In this document: piece by piece, positions 1-8,637 of the stretch
Position numbering within the stretch: the stretch's first letter is position 1
How the letters are laid out: each line of letters starts with the position of its first letter
Source of the DNA: Planctomycetota bacterium
GTDB lineage: Bacteria; Planctomycetota; Planctomycetia; Pirellulales; Lacipirellulaceae
Direction of reading: 5' to 3'
Length of the DNA stretch: 32,435 nucleotides
Assembly: GCA_013152515.1 (NCBI GenBank)
Contig: JAADGD010000158.1
Coordinates: 1-32,435, forward strand
The notes under the pieces: model-generated
Told to the model about the DNA's origin: nothing
The model's database searches: none
Seen by the model: the letters and a program-made list of their open reading frames with translations, nothing else
Translations under genes and position numbers: made by a program

Positions 1-182
1 AGTCAGGGAGGGGATTCGATGCATCGGACATGCCCACCCAATAGCAAATTCAGACAAACTACGTAACACCAACACAAAATGGACAGCTACGATTGCTGGC
101 CTGTGAACGGTTACTTTACCCAGGCGATACGCAACGGCGCTTGATGTGTACAGAAGAGGGACTAGCTCCGACGTGCCACTCT

Positions 183-902
183 TCAACGCTTATCGCTTAG
201 CTCGGTGATCGGCGTCAGCAGAAGTTTGCGGAACTCGACTTCCGAGCCTTCGGCCTGCAACGCGATTTGCCCGCTGCTTGCCGTACAGTTGGTGCCGTGA
301 TTGACGAGGTCGCCGTTGACCCAGACTTTGACGTCGTTACCAAAACACTCGATCACCATGTTATTCCAGTCGCCTAACGGTTTCTCGGAGCCGTCGGTCA
401 AGTTGAGAATCCGGCGGCCTTTGCCTTTGACGATGCCCCAATTCTCTCGTGGCCCACGCCGCTTTTCCATGTCAGGCACTTCGATATCTTCGACGATGCA
501 CCAAAAGTCGCCAGCGTTTTCGTGGTGCATCTGCACTTCGATCGACTTGGGAAACATTTTATAGAGTGCCCGCGGTGTCGAGGCGTGTACCAGCACACCA
601 CAATTACCCGGTTCGCCGGCGAAGCGATACTCGACTTCAAGCCGGTAATCTTGAAAAACAGCATCCGTGATCAAATGCCCCTGGGGTTTACCGAGACTCA
701 CGAGCAAACCGTCACGAACGATAAAGGTCTTCTTGCCCTTGGGATTAGGAACATCAACATGCCAGCCGGTGAGATCCTTGCCGTTGAACAACGATTGGCT
801 TTTGCTGCGAGGCTTAGTAGGTGTTTTTGCCTGTGAGGATGCGTTAGAAATGAAAAAGGTCGTGATTAACAGTGCCAAGAATGAGAGTTGGAAGCGAGTC
901 AT
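183..902 (-). CDS. DUF1080 (3-keto-disaccharide hydrolase-like) secreted protein
   Basis: Translation has SLFNGKDLTGWHV...FIVRDGLLVS...DYRLEVEYRFAGEPGNCGVLVHA, typical of DUF1080. A signal peptide follows the internal Met (MTRFQLSFLALLITTFFISNASSQA), so 902 is preferred over the ORF start at 941. Confidence 0.88.
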   Translation of the reverse strand: MTRFQLSFLALLITTFFISNASSQAKTPTKPRSKSQSLFNGKDLTGWHVDVPNPKGKKTFIVRDGLLVSLGKPQGHLITDAVFQDYRLEVEYRFAGEPGNCGVLVHASTPRALYKMFPKSIEVQMHHENAGDFWCIVEDIEVPDMEKRRGPRENWGIVKGKGRRILNLTDGSEKPLGDWNNMVIECFGNDVKVWVNGDLVNHGTNCTASSGQIALQAEGSEVEFRKLLLTPITELSDKR

Positions 903-990
903 GGAAGGTTCCTGAGAAAAAGAGACAGATTGGGTCGACACTTCCTCAGTTTAGCCCTTCCGGTCTACGCTGAGAAGAGTACTCAGCGAA

Positions 991-1058
991 TACAAGCACA
1001 ACGCGTACGTGAGTGAGCCACTAGGCAATCGCCCGCTCAATTACGCGTAGTGCTTGTA
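991..1058. repeat. Imperfect inverted repeat, REPIN-like (arms 991-1018 and 1035-1058)
   Basis: TACAAGCACAACGCGTA...GTGAGC against the reverse complement of the right arm, TACAAGCACTACGCGTA...TTGAGC. 16 of the first 17 positions match, then a small length difference. Intergenic. Confidence 0.65.
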
Positions 1059-1084
1059 TACGGTAGTCATATTGCTACCGGCCC

Positions 1085-1122
1085 AAAAAAGGCCGGAATC
1101 CCAACGCAATAAGATTCCGGCC
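1085..1122 (-). terminator. Rho-independent terminator for the downstream end of the 1151-2572 gene
   Basis: Perfect 10-bp stem GGCCGGAATC (1091-1100) / GATTCCGGCC (1113-1122) with a 12-nt loop. On the minus strand it is followed by TTTTTT (1085-1090). It lies just past the stop at 1151. Confidence 0.85.
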
Positions 1123-1150
1123 CAATCAATCGTCTCTTTCAAATAGACGA

Positions 1151-2572
1151 CTAGAAGCTTCGCGTAGCACCGAAGAATGCCCCGTGCAGCACGAGACTGC
1201 TGCTGCTGTCGATGTCGGCGATCTCAGGGATGTCAACGATGAATTGCGGAATTTGATCGTCCGCAAGTCCGATGCCGGTAATCGCGACAACGCGGTAACC
1301 ACCAAACAATGACCAGCGGTAGGACGCTTGATACTGCAAACCGATGTTCATTTCCGACAAGAACGATACCACATCGGTACTCGACTCGACCGGATAGCCT
1401 CCTGCGACGGCGCTGAATGCCGAAGGTGCTGCGGCCGTGCCGTCGCCTCGACGTAGATCGAAGCGGTTCTCGATGTGATTGTTGTAAATACCAAACTTAG
1501 GCGTCATGATGAGCCGCGTACGACTGCCAAGTTGGCGTTGCAAGATGCAACCCACTTGCGCTCCGATGAGGTCGTTCTGTATCGACTCACTAAGACGCAT
1601 CTCGTCGAGGCCGCCGTTACCACCCCAGGTGCCGCTCGTGTCGAGTGAATCGAAGATGAGATCCTCGTCAAACTTAAAATATCGCACACCGACCAACATC
1701 TGGTGCGACCAGGGACTACAGCCGACTGACGCTGCGCGGCCTTCAATCAGGTTGAGTTCAATGTTGTGGATCTCGTTTTCGCGGTAAAGACGGTGTTCGG
1801 CCGCGTTGTCGAAAAAATCGGCTACGGCGACGCCACCAAGTGGGACTTCAAGGTCGTTAAACTGTAATGGAGAACTGACTCCATTGGCATGAGTTTGACT
1901 CGCACTCCCCTCAAAATTATTCATCGACCAGTAGCCCAACTCGATTGCCCAACGGTTGCAGGCGAAATAGCGACCGAGACGCAAGTCGACTCCTCCTTCA
2001 AAACCGGTGCTGGCGTCTTGCGTGTGCATGAGCTGGTTGGCATTGGCACCAGGGCCACCGCCCCCTTCGTAGGTTGTCCAAACTCGACGTGGCTCGCTGC
2101 GACTCATGTACAGTCCGGCAGCCGAAGCATACCAGAGAGCTTGCGGTCGAGCCTGAGCAAAGCCGGTCGTGGGGCATCCGCCTCCGTAGCCACTACCATA
2201 ACTAGCTCCACCAACTCCTAAGCCACTTCCGTCGGCGTATCCGTTGCCACATCCACTTTCGTTCCCGAAGTTTGCCCCGAAGTTCGAATAATCGACTTGG
2301 CCAGCGATTGGGTAATTCGCCCCTACATAGTTTGGCTGCTGAGGTACAGTTGTCCCACCAACGACGCCCGAGCAAGCTCCACAAGACGATCGACTAGCAA
2401 CCAGCGGCGGTGCCGTGGGCGTGGCATACTCCGTGGGTGCCCCAAACGGGACAAATACTGCTGGAGCCGAAGTTTGAGCAGACGCATCATCGAGTGCTAG
2501 AAGCACAATAAGAGCGGCAAACGAAAACAATTGACAACAATCTTTTGGGACCATTCCTTTGGTACCTTTCAA
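1151..2572 (-). CDS. Outer-membrane beta-barrel-like protein (planctomycete porin-like family)
   Basis: 473 aa with an N-terminal signal peptide (FAALIVLLALDDASAQ), a Gly-rich linker, then alternating beta-strand-like segments (GGVDLRLGRYFACNRWAIELGYW, LVGVRYFKFDEDL, YRWSLFGGYRVVAITGIGLA) ending in Phe (GAFFGATRSF). Confidence 0.6.
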   Translation of the reverse strand: MKGTKGMVPKDCCQLFSFAALIVLLALDDASAQTSAPAVFVPFGAPTEYATPTAPPLVASRSSCGACSGVVGGTTVPQQPNYVGANYPIAGQVDYSNFGANFGNESGCGNGYADGSGLGVGGASYGSGYGGGCPTTGFAQARPQALWYASAAGLYMSRSEPRRVWTTYEGGGGPGANANQLMHTQDASTGFEGGVDLRLGRYFACNRWAIELGYWSMNNFEGSASQTHANGVSSPLQFNDLEVPLGGVAVADFFDNAAEHRLYRENEIHNIELNLIEGRAASVGCSPWSHQMLVGVRYFKFDEDLIFDSLDTSGTWGGNGGLDEMRLSESIQNDLIGAQVGCILQRQLGSRTRLIMTPKFGIYNNHIENRFDLRRGDGTAAAPSAFSAVAGGYPVESSTDVVSFLSEMNIGLQYQASYRWSLFGGYRVVAITGIGLADDQIPQFIVDIPEIADIDSSSSLVLHGAFFGATRSF

Positions 2573-2903
2573 AAAATCGATATGTTAGTTTCAACACGTC
2601 AGAGTGATAGTAAATGCTGATCATAGCCCAAAGTGGCCTAAAGCAACTTAGGAATTAGCTTCCACTGTCTCGCATCGACCAACGAGCAGCATCAGGCACC
2701 GAACTAGATCAACTGCAGGAAGAGTCTGCTGAATCGGTATAGATGCCCACAAATGGATAGCAAATTGTGTGCGTTTTCGCCCACAAAAGCGACTTTTGAG
2801 TGTGCGGTGTCGAGATTCCGGTCTCCAGGCGACGAGCTTTCGAGGCAGAGAGTATCCGCAGTCCCAATTTGCTCGTTTTCAAGGAGACCCATCGAAGACA
2901 AGC

Positions 2904-4082
2904 TCAATCCAACTCTTCGAGCCAAACCCGCAACTCGTTTTCGTATTCGCTCGCTAGGTCGCCTATCACGAGCGAGCGTTGAAATTCGGCCAATCCCCCT
3001 TTGCCGGTGTCTGCGTCTTCGGCACTGCCGAAACGGAGCATCGGGTCGGGAGCGGTCAGGCGGCGGCAGATGGTCATGAGCAAATTGCTGTCCGCTACGT
3101 CGTCGGGCAGAATCTGCTCTAACCGCTGAGGCAGCGTCCACTTCGCTTCGAGCAATTCACCCAAGCTGTTCAGACCGGCGAACAACGGTCTGCCGGCAAG
3201 TATTTCGATCAGGACATATCCTAAACTTGCCAAGTCAGAACGAGGCGTGAACTCGTTACGATCGAGCATCTCCGGCGCTGCGTACTGGGGCGTACAGGTG
3301 CGCTGCTCGGGCATGTTGTTCAAGTCGAGTGCTGAACCGATGTCGACGATTTTCGGATGGCCTGTCCGTTTGACCATAATGTTCGAAGGTTTGAGATCGC
3401 CGTGGACGATCTCCTCGCGATGCAGGGCCGCCAGCGCAGCCAAACATTGGCGGATGATCGCGACGGCGATTCCTGGTTGCAGACGCGGACGGACCGACCC
3501 CATTGTAGCGATGACGTTGTTGATGTACTTCCAGCGACGTGCGCTCACACGCTGTTCGGCGCGGGATAGCATTGAGGGTGTGAGCAGTTGGTCGAGATTG
3601 TAACCGTCGACCCATTCCATCTCCATGATGCGTATGCAATGGCGCGACGTAAAATTTTGCACATCCAGCAGACTGTCGTGTTGAAGCTTGGCAACTCGGC
3701 TGGCAACTTGCGACATTCGTTCCATCGCTCGGTCGTATTCTTGCTGGCTCCCGTAGCGTTCGGGCGAAAAAATCTTGATCGCGACCGGCAGCGTAAAACC
3801 ATCGGAGCCTCGACGGTCGCTCAGATAGACCATGCCCTGGCCACCGGTCCCCAGCAGCCGTCGAAAACGCAGGTGCTCGGTCCAACCCATATATTGGCCG
3901 TTGAGAATTTCCTGGTAGCGCTCAAACAAATCGTTCGGGCAGCGTTTGGCAGGTTTGCCCGCAAAGGAAATGGTCCGGGTTCCCTGGAGCATAGTTGTCG
4001 TGGGATTCTTGCGATGCTTTGACTCAGGAGACGACATGAAAAAGTGGGGGCTGTGGCGCGGTGGGGAGACTATTGCGTGCAA
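2904..4082 (-). CDS. Serine/threonine protein kinase
   Basis: Gly-loop LLGTGGQGMVYL, VAIKIF lysine, catalytic loop VHGDLKPSNIMV, metal-binding loop KIVDIGSA, APEML and DLASLGYVLIEILAGRPLF. An alternative start at 4037 (MSSPESKH) is possible. Confidence 0.85.
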   Translation of the reverse strand: MHAIVSPPRHSPHFFMSSPESKHRKNPTTTMLQGTRTISFAGKPAKRCPNDLFERYQEILNGQYMGWTEHLRFRRLLGTGGQGMVYLSDRRGSDGFTLPVAIKIFSPERYGSQQEYDRAMERMSQVASRVAKLQHDSLLDVQNFTSRHCIRIMEMEWVDGYNLDQLLTPSMLSRAEQRVSARRWKYINNVIATMGSVRPRLQPGIAVAIIRQCLAALAALHREEIVHGDLKPSNIMVKRTGHPKIVDIGSALDLNNMPEQRTCTPQYAAPEMLDRNEFTPRSDLASLGYVLIEILAGRPLFAGLNSLGELLEAKWTLPQRLEQILPDDVADSNLLMTICRRLTAPDPMLRFGSAEDADTGKGGLAEFQRSLVIGDLASEYENELRVWLEELD

Positions 4083-4237
4083 TGACGACGTAGTTGAACA
4101 CAGGGAACAAGCAACTTGGCCTCTTCGAGAAGCTGGGTAGCTTTCACTCGGACATTTTAATCCGGCTTTCTTGCACTACCAATACTAATCAGACTCTGCG
4201 GTTTGCGTCTAGTTCGCAATTTTGTGCCAGAGTCGTG

Positions 4238-4259
4238 GCTAAGCCGCGAGCGGCAGTGG
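4238..4259. repeat. REP-like short palindromic element GCTAAGCCGCGAGCGGCAGTGG (intergenic copy)
   Basis: Core GCTAAGCCGYGAGCGG is shared with 15771-15786 and 18011-18026. Contains the hairpin GCCGC-GA-GCGGC. Confidence 0.6.
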
Positions 4260-4274
4260 GCGGCTGGGGGCGTT

Positions 4275-5249
4275 TTATGGGGTCCACATTGCTGCGGGCT
4301 CGGGGAAACCTAGTGTTTTATCGACCCGGTTGTATAGGGGCTCGCCTGCACGGAAACGGCGTAGATTCTCGCAAAAAAGATTCGTCATGTCGTCAATTCG
4401 ACTCGCCCGTTGCCCGCCGACATGCGGAGAAATGATCAGGTTGGGCAGATCCCACAGCGGGCTCTCCGGGGACAGAGGCTCGACTTCGGTCACATCAATG
4501 CCTGCTCCCCACAAGTGTCCTGACTTGAGAACCTGGGCCAAATCGCTTTCCACCACCAACGGCCCACGAGCCACATTGATCAGCACAGCGTCCTTCGGCA
4601 ACAGCCGCAGGCGGCGTTCGTCGATCATGCCTCGAGTGTGTTGATTGAGCGGCGCGGTGAGAATCAGCACATCGACACGCGAAAGCATTTCGTCGAGTGC
4701 GTCAGCCGGGAGTAACTCGTCGACGTACTCGTTTCTTTGCTCGGGAAACCAATCGGTGGCGAGAATCGTCGTCTCGAACGTCTTGAGGATACGCGCCAAG
4801 ACACGCCCGTTGCCGCCTAGACCAACGATGCCTACGCGAGTTCCGTGCAGATCGCGTGTCGGTCGACGGACGAACTCTTTTTTCTGTTGAGCCCGAAAAA
4901 ACGCCGGCAAACTCCGCAGCGTGCCCGCCAACAACGCCATTGTTTGATCGGCCACCTGCTTGGCCAGCACGCCCGAAGCGCTCGAAACGGGAATCTCCGC
5001 AGCGATAACGCTCGGCACAAGGCAATGATCAAGCCCCGCCGCCGACGACTGTATCCATTGCAACCGGCCTTGCCGCACCACTTCGTCCCAGGGCACGGGT
5101 ACTTTCGCATGGCCGCAGTAGATGTCGGCCGACGGCAATTCTTCGGCGATCCGTTTTTGTCCAGCGTCGACCAACTCGGCCTCGGGCCAAGCGGCTTGAA
5201 TTTGTTCGAAGTGTCGGGTCTCGACCGGATAGCAAAGGACGATGCGCAT
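4275..5249 (-). CDS. D-2-hydroxyacid dehydrogenase (NAD-binding)
   Basis: VGIVGLGGNGRVLARIL nucleotide-binding motif, INVARGPLVVESDL, GAGIDVTEVEPLSPESPLWDLPNLIISPHVGG. Confidence 0.9.
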   Translation of the reverse strand: MRIVLCYPVETRHFEQIQAAWPEAELVDAGQKRIAEELPSADIYCGHAKVPVPWDEVVRQGRLQWIQSSAAGLDHCLVPSVIAAEIPVSSASGVLAKQVADQTMALLAGTLRSLPAFFRAQQKKEFVRRPTRDLHGTRVGIVGLGGNGRVLARILKTFETTILATDWFPEQRNEYVDELLPADALDEMLSRVDVLILTAPLNQHTRGMIDERRLRLLPKDAVLINVARGPLVVESDLAQVLKSGHLWGAGIDVTEVEPLSPESPLWDLPNLIISPHVGGQRASRIDDMTNLFCENLRRFRAGEPLYNRVDKTLGFPEPAAMWTP

Positions 5250-5406
5250 GATAGAAGTTATGCCCTTAAATGTGGTTTAGCAGTCTCGCTTTTACGAAAA
5301 GACTGACTTCTTTGGGATCAAACTTGTGGGTTCCCCCTAGAGAATTCCGCGTACCTTACCTACAATAGAGTGTTTGACACCGTGATGGAACTGGCGGACC
5401 TGAAAA

Positions 5407-5505
5407 CGTAGGATAGGCTCCTAGCCTGTCAGTCCTTTCCCCGCTAAACCCTCAGCCCGAATTCCCAAAACCGGTTGACGGACAGGCTAGAAGCCTATTC
5501 CTACG
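5407..5505. repeat. REPIN-like inverted repeat (arms 5407-5430 and 5481-5505)
   Basis: Left CGTAGGATAGGCTCCTAGCCTGTC against the reverse complement of the right, CGTAGGAATAGGCTTCTAGCCTGTC: one indel and one mismatch. The left arm contains its own small hairpin (AGGCT-CCT-AGCCT). Confidence 0.75.
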
Positions 5506-5540
5506 GCCCAGCCCTACGATTTTGCCGAGGTTGAATAATT

Positions 5541-6689
5541 GTGAGTGACAAAACATCGACCAACGGCACCTCGTCTCAAGGTGGCTCGTGTGCTACGGCT
5601 ACGTGCTGTGCCTGGAAATTCGCCGCGGCATTGTTGCTGTTACGGCTCTGCCTGGGAACTCACTTTTTCAGCGAAGGCACCAAAAAGCTCTTATACGACG
5701 AAGCCCGTCAGCAGTGGAGTCTCAACCCCGAATTCACCGCCAAAACCGAAATTGTCTTCCGCAATGCCACCGGCCCTTTGGCAGGGTTCTTCAAAAGTCA
5801 GTTACCCGGGTTCTACGACTGGGAAAACCTACTCGCCGTTCCGAAACAGGCGATGCCGCTTAGCGCCGAAGAACTCTACAAACGCCAAGATTGGCAAGCT
5901 GACTACGCAGCCCGGCGTAAAACTGCCGCGAAAGAGAAAAACCCCCTTCCGATCGAGTTTCCGGAGTACGCTCCTTATAAAGCTTGGGCCGAAAAAATCG
6001 TCGCCGGCTTGCGTTCCAAACTCAAAACATTCACCGACCTGTCAGGCATTAGTGACGAGCAAGACGCTGAGGCTGCCGAGGTGTTCCTTGCTCGCCATCA
6101 GCAACTCGCGGATTTGTTAAGCGACGAGTCGCAAGCGATTGAGGACTATCAACACGAGCTGTGGCGACAACAAAATATGGAAGCGACCGGCGGGTCAGAC
6201 GAGATTCCATTTCGCAAGAAACGCCTCGCCGCAAAACAATCGGAAACCAAAGGCCTCGGTGGCCGACTGGTCAGCGTTGTCCGCGGCATCGAAACTAGCT
6301 TTAACAACGACCTCCGCAGCGTCCTCACCGCCGAACAGCGCGAAGACGTCGCGTTGGTCAGCCAAATCGAAAAAACGCTCACCCCGTCCGAATCGCGTCG
6401 GCTTCGTTGGCTCAATATCGGCGTGACTAGCCTAATTATCGGCGTCGGCGTTTGTTTACTATTGGGACTATTCACACGCTTGGCGGCGGCGGGTGCTATC
6501 TTGTTTTTGCTCTCGGTGATGGTCACCCAGTTACCTTGGGTACCCGGCGCGAGAGCCGATTTCTTTTACTATCAATTGGTCGAATGCGCGGCGTTGCTGG
6601 CCTTGGCGGCTTGCAGCCCTTGGCGGCTGCCGGGAATCGACTATCTGCTACGTGGACTGTGTAACAAGTGTTGCACACCAAAGAGATAA
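5541..6689 (+). CDS. DoxX-like membrane protein with a large soluble insertion
   Basis: GTG start. TM1 is AALLLLRLCLGTHFFSEGTKKLL. The C-terminal TM segments are LNIGVTSLIIGVGVCLLLGLFTRLAAAGAILFLLSVMV and FYYQLVECAALLALAA. About 220 aa of soluble sequence lie between them. Confidence 0.75.
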   Translation: MSDKTSTNGTSSQGGSCATATCCAWKFAAALLLLRLCLGTHFFSEGTKKLLYDEARQQWSLNPEFTAKTEIVFRNATGPLAGFFKSQLPGFYDWENLLAVPKQAMPLSAEELYKRQDWQADYAARRKTAAKEKNPLPIEFPEYAPYKAWAEKIVAGLRSKLKTFTDLSGISDEQDAEAAEVFLARHQQLADLLSDESQAIEDYQHELWRQQNMEATGGSDEIPFRKKRLAAKQSETKGLGGRLVSVVRGIETSFNNDLRSVLTAEQREDVALVSQIEKTLTPSESRRLRWLNIGVTSLIIGVGVCLLLGLFTRLAAAGAILFLLSVMVTQLPWVPGARADFFYYQLVECAALLALAACSPWRLPGIDYLLRGLCNKCCTPKR

Positions 6690-6711
6690 AAAGAGTAAGG
6701 GATAAAAGACT

Positions 6712-8505
6712 ATGGATCTGACAGCAGAAGAAAAAGCTCTCGGCAAAGAAAATTTCAACCAAGCGATCGGCACGACCCGCCGTGACTTCTTGATGGGTAC
6801 ACTCGCCACCGGCGTCACGACTGGTGCCGGCCTCGGTTCGATGTATTTTGGCTACGGCGCGAAGCTCGAAGACCCGCTGCGCATCGGCATCATCGGTACC
6901 GGCGACGAAGGCAATGTTCTTATTGGCGGCCTGAATCCTGATTTTGTCGAAGTCGTCGCGATCGCCGATATCCGTCCGTACAACATCTACCGCGCCTTTC
7001 ATGGCGATTTCTACAGCCCCAACGCAAAAAAAGCCCGCCCCGGTCTGTTCGACAAGTACAAAGAAAAGCATGGCTGGAAAAATGTCCAGGACGCGATGGA
7101 TCAGATCAAAGTCTACAGCGACAAATACGAAGACATGCTCGAAGACCCTGACATCGAAGGGGTCATCATCGCATTACCACTCTGGCTGCACGACATCGCT
7201 GCCATCAAAGCAATGCGAAAAGGCAAGCATGTCCTGACCGAAAAACTGATGGCTCAGACCATTGGCAAATGCAAGGAGATGGCTCGTGTCGCAGAAGAGG
7301 AAAAACTGATTCTAGCCACCGGCCATCAACGGCATTACAGTATTCTCTACGCCAACGCGGTCGACACGATCCATCGAGGGCTTATTGGCAAAGTCCACCA
7401 CATCCGCGCCCAATGGCACCGTAGCAACATGCCAGGCAAAGATAGCTGGCAACCGCCGCTGCCTGAGCCAGAAAGTTTTACGCAACGCGATTACGATTTA
7501 GCGATCAATGCAGCCAAGAAAAAAGGGCGTGCAGCCATTGAAGAGGTCGCCGCCCAGCATCCGTTGCGAGCGAAATTGCGTAGCTGGAAGGGCAAGCTGA
7601 AAAGTGCGAAGTCGAAAAAGGATATCGAACTCTGGACAGCCCGCGTCGCACAGGTCGAAGCCCAGCTTTTAGACAACAGCGTTGTTGCCGAAGATTATGG
7701 CTACCAAGAAAAGACGCTCGACAACGGGAACGGCAAAAAAGTAACGGCACTGGAAGAACTCATCCGCTGGCGGTTGTGGAAACGCACCGGTGCTGGACTG
7801 ATGGCCGAACTCGGCAGCCACCAACTTGATGCTGCGAGCATTTTTATTAGCTCGCAAAGCCCTAACGGTAGCAAAGTCTATCCGCTCAGTGTCCTCGGTT
7901 CGGGCAGCCGCTCGTTATTTCCTGCTGACCGCGAAGTTGACGACCACGTCTATGCGACGTTTGAATTTCCTGGCCCCGGCTACTACAAAAAAGACCAAAA
8001 AGATGGCGAAGTGGCCGACCCCAACAAAAAGATCATTGTCACGTACTCGTCAATTAACGGCAATGGTTTCGGCGGCTATGGCGAGGTCGTGATGGGCACG
8101 AAGGGGACGCTCATCCTTGAAAAAGAAAAAGACGTGATGCTCTACAAAGGTTCGAGTACCTCGACCAACATCAAAGTCACCGATGGCAAAGACGGCCCGC
8201 AACTCGACACGACCGAAAGTGGTGGCCAAGAAGCAGCCGTCGCCGCAGCCGCCACGCCGACCGAAGTGAGTCGTGGCTATCAGGAAGAAATCGAGCACTG
8301 GGCTTGGTGCATTCGCAACCCTGGTAACGATGTCAAATGTAATCCCAAAGTGGCAATGGCTGACGCGGTGATTGCACTAACAACCAACATCGCGATCCGA
8401 GAAAACCGCCGCGTCGAGTTTAAGCCCGAGTGGTTTCAAATTGACAAACCCGAGACGCCCGAAGAAATCGCGCCGCGCGATATCAAAGGTTTGCACGAAG
8501 CCTAA
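6712..8505 (+). CDS. Gfo/Idh/MocA family oxidoreductase with Tat signal
   Basis: Tat motif TRRDFLMGTLATGVTTGAG. Rossmann motif LRIGIIGTGDEGNVLIGGL, ADIRPYN, VIIALPLWLHDIAAIKAMRKGKHVLTEKLMAQT, and GHQRHYS. 22 bp downstream of the DoxX-like gene. Confidence 0.88.
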   Translation: MDLTAEEKALGKENFNQAIGTTRRDFLMGTLATGVTTGAGLGSMYFGYGAKLEDPLRIGIIGTGDEGNVLIGGLNPDFVEVVAIADIRPYNIYRAFHGDFYSPNAKKARPGLFDKYKEKHGWKNVQDAMDQIKVYSDKYEDMLEDPDIEGVIIALPLWLHDIAAIKAMRKGKHVLTEKLMAQTIGKCKEMARVAEEEKLILATGHQRHYSILYANAVDTIHRGLIGKVHHIRAQWHRSNMPGKDSWQPPLPEPESFTQRDYDLAINAAKKKGRAAIEEVAAQHPLRAKLRSWKGKLKSAKSKKDIELWTARVAQVEAQLLDNSVVAEDYGYQEKTLDNGNGKKVTALEELIRWRLWKRTGAGLMAELGSHQLDAASIFISSQSPNGSKVYPLSVLGSGSRSLFPADREVDDHVYATFEFPGPGYYKKDQKDGEVADPNKKIIVTYSSINGNGFGGYGEVVMGTKGTLILEKEKDVMLYKGSSTSTNIKVTDGKDGPQLDTTESGGQEAAVAAAATPTEVSRGYQEEIEHWAWCIRNPGNDVKCNPKVAMADAVIALTTNIAIRENRRVEFKPEWFQIDKPETPEEIAPRDIKGLHEA

Positions 8506-8518
8506 AGCAAGCAAGAAT

Positions 8519-8612
8519 AGCCGGCGAGCTACGTCTCGCCGCTGTCGCCGCAGTATTTGCATTACATCCAACAGCAAGTGGAAGAAAAGCGGCGAGACGT
8601 AGCTCGCCGGCT
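8519..8612. repeat. REPIN-like perfect inverted repeat (arms 8519-8543 and 8588-8612) between convergent genes
   Basis: AGCCGGCGAGCTACGTCTCGCCGCT and its exact reverse complement (25 bp), 44-nt spacer. Each arm has an internal hairpin, GGCGAG-CTACGT-CTCGCC. Confidence 0.85.
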
Positions 8613-8637
8613 GCTTTTCTGGCATTTCGATAGTGGA

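Noticed and set aside
2704-3141. 145-aa minus-strand ORF overlapping the kinase 3' end
   Set aside because: It overlaps the well-supported kinase frame, is Arg-rich and has no motif.
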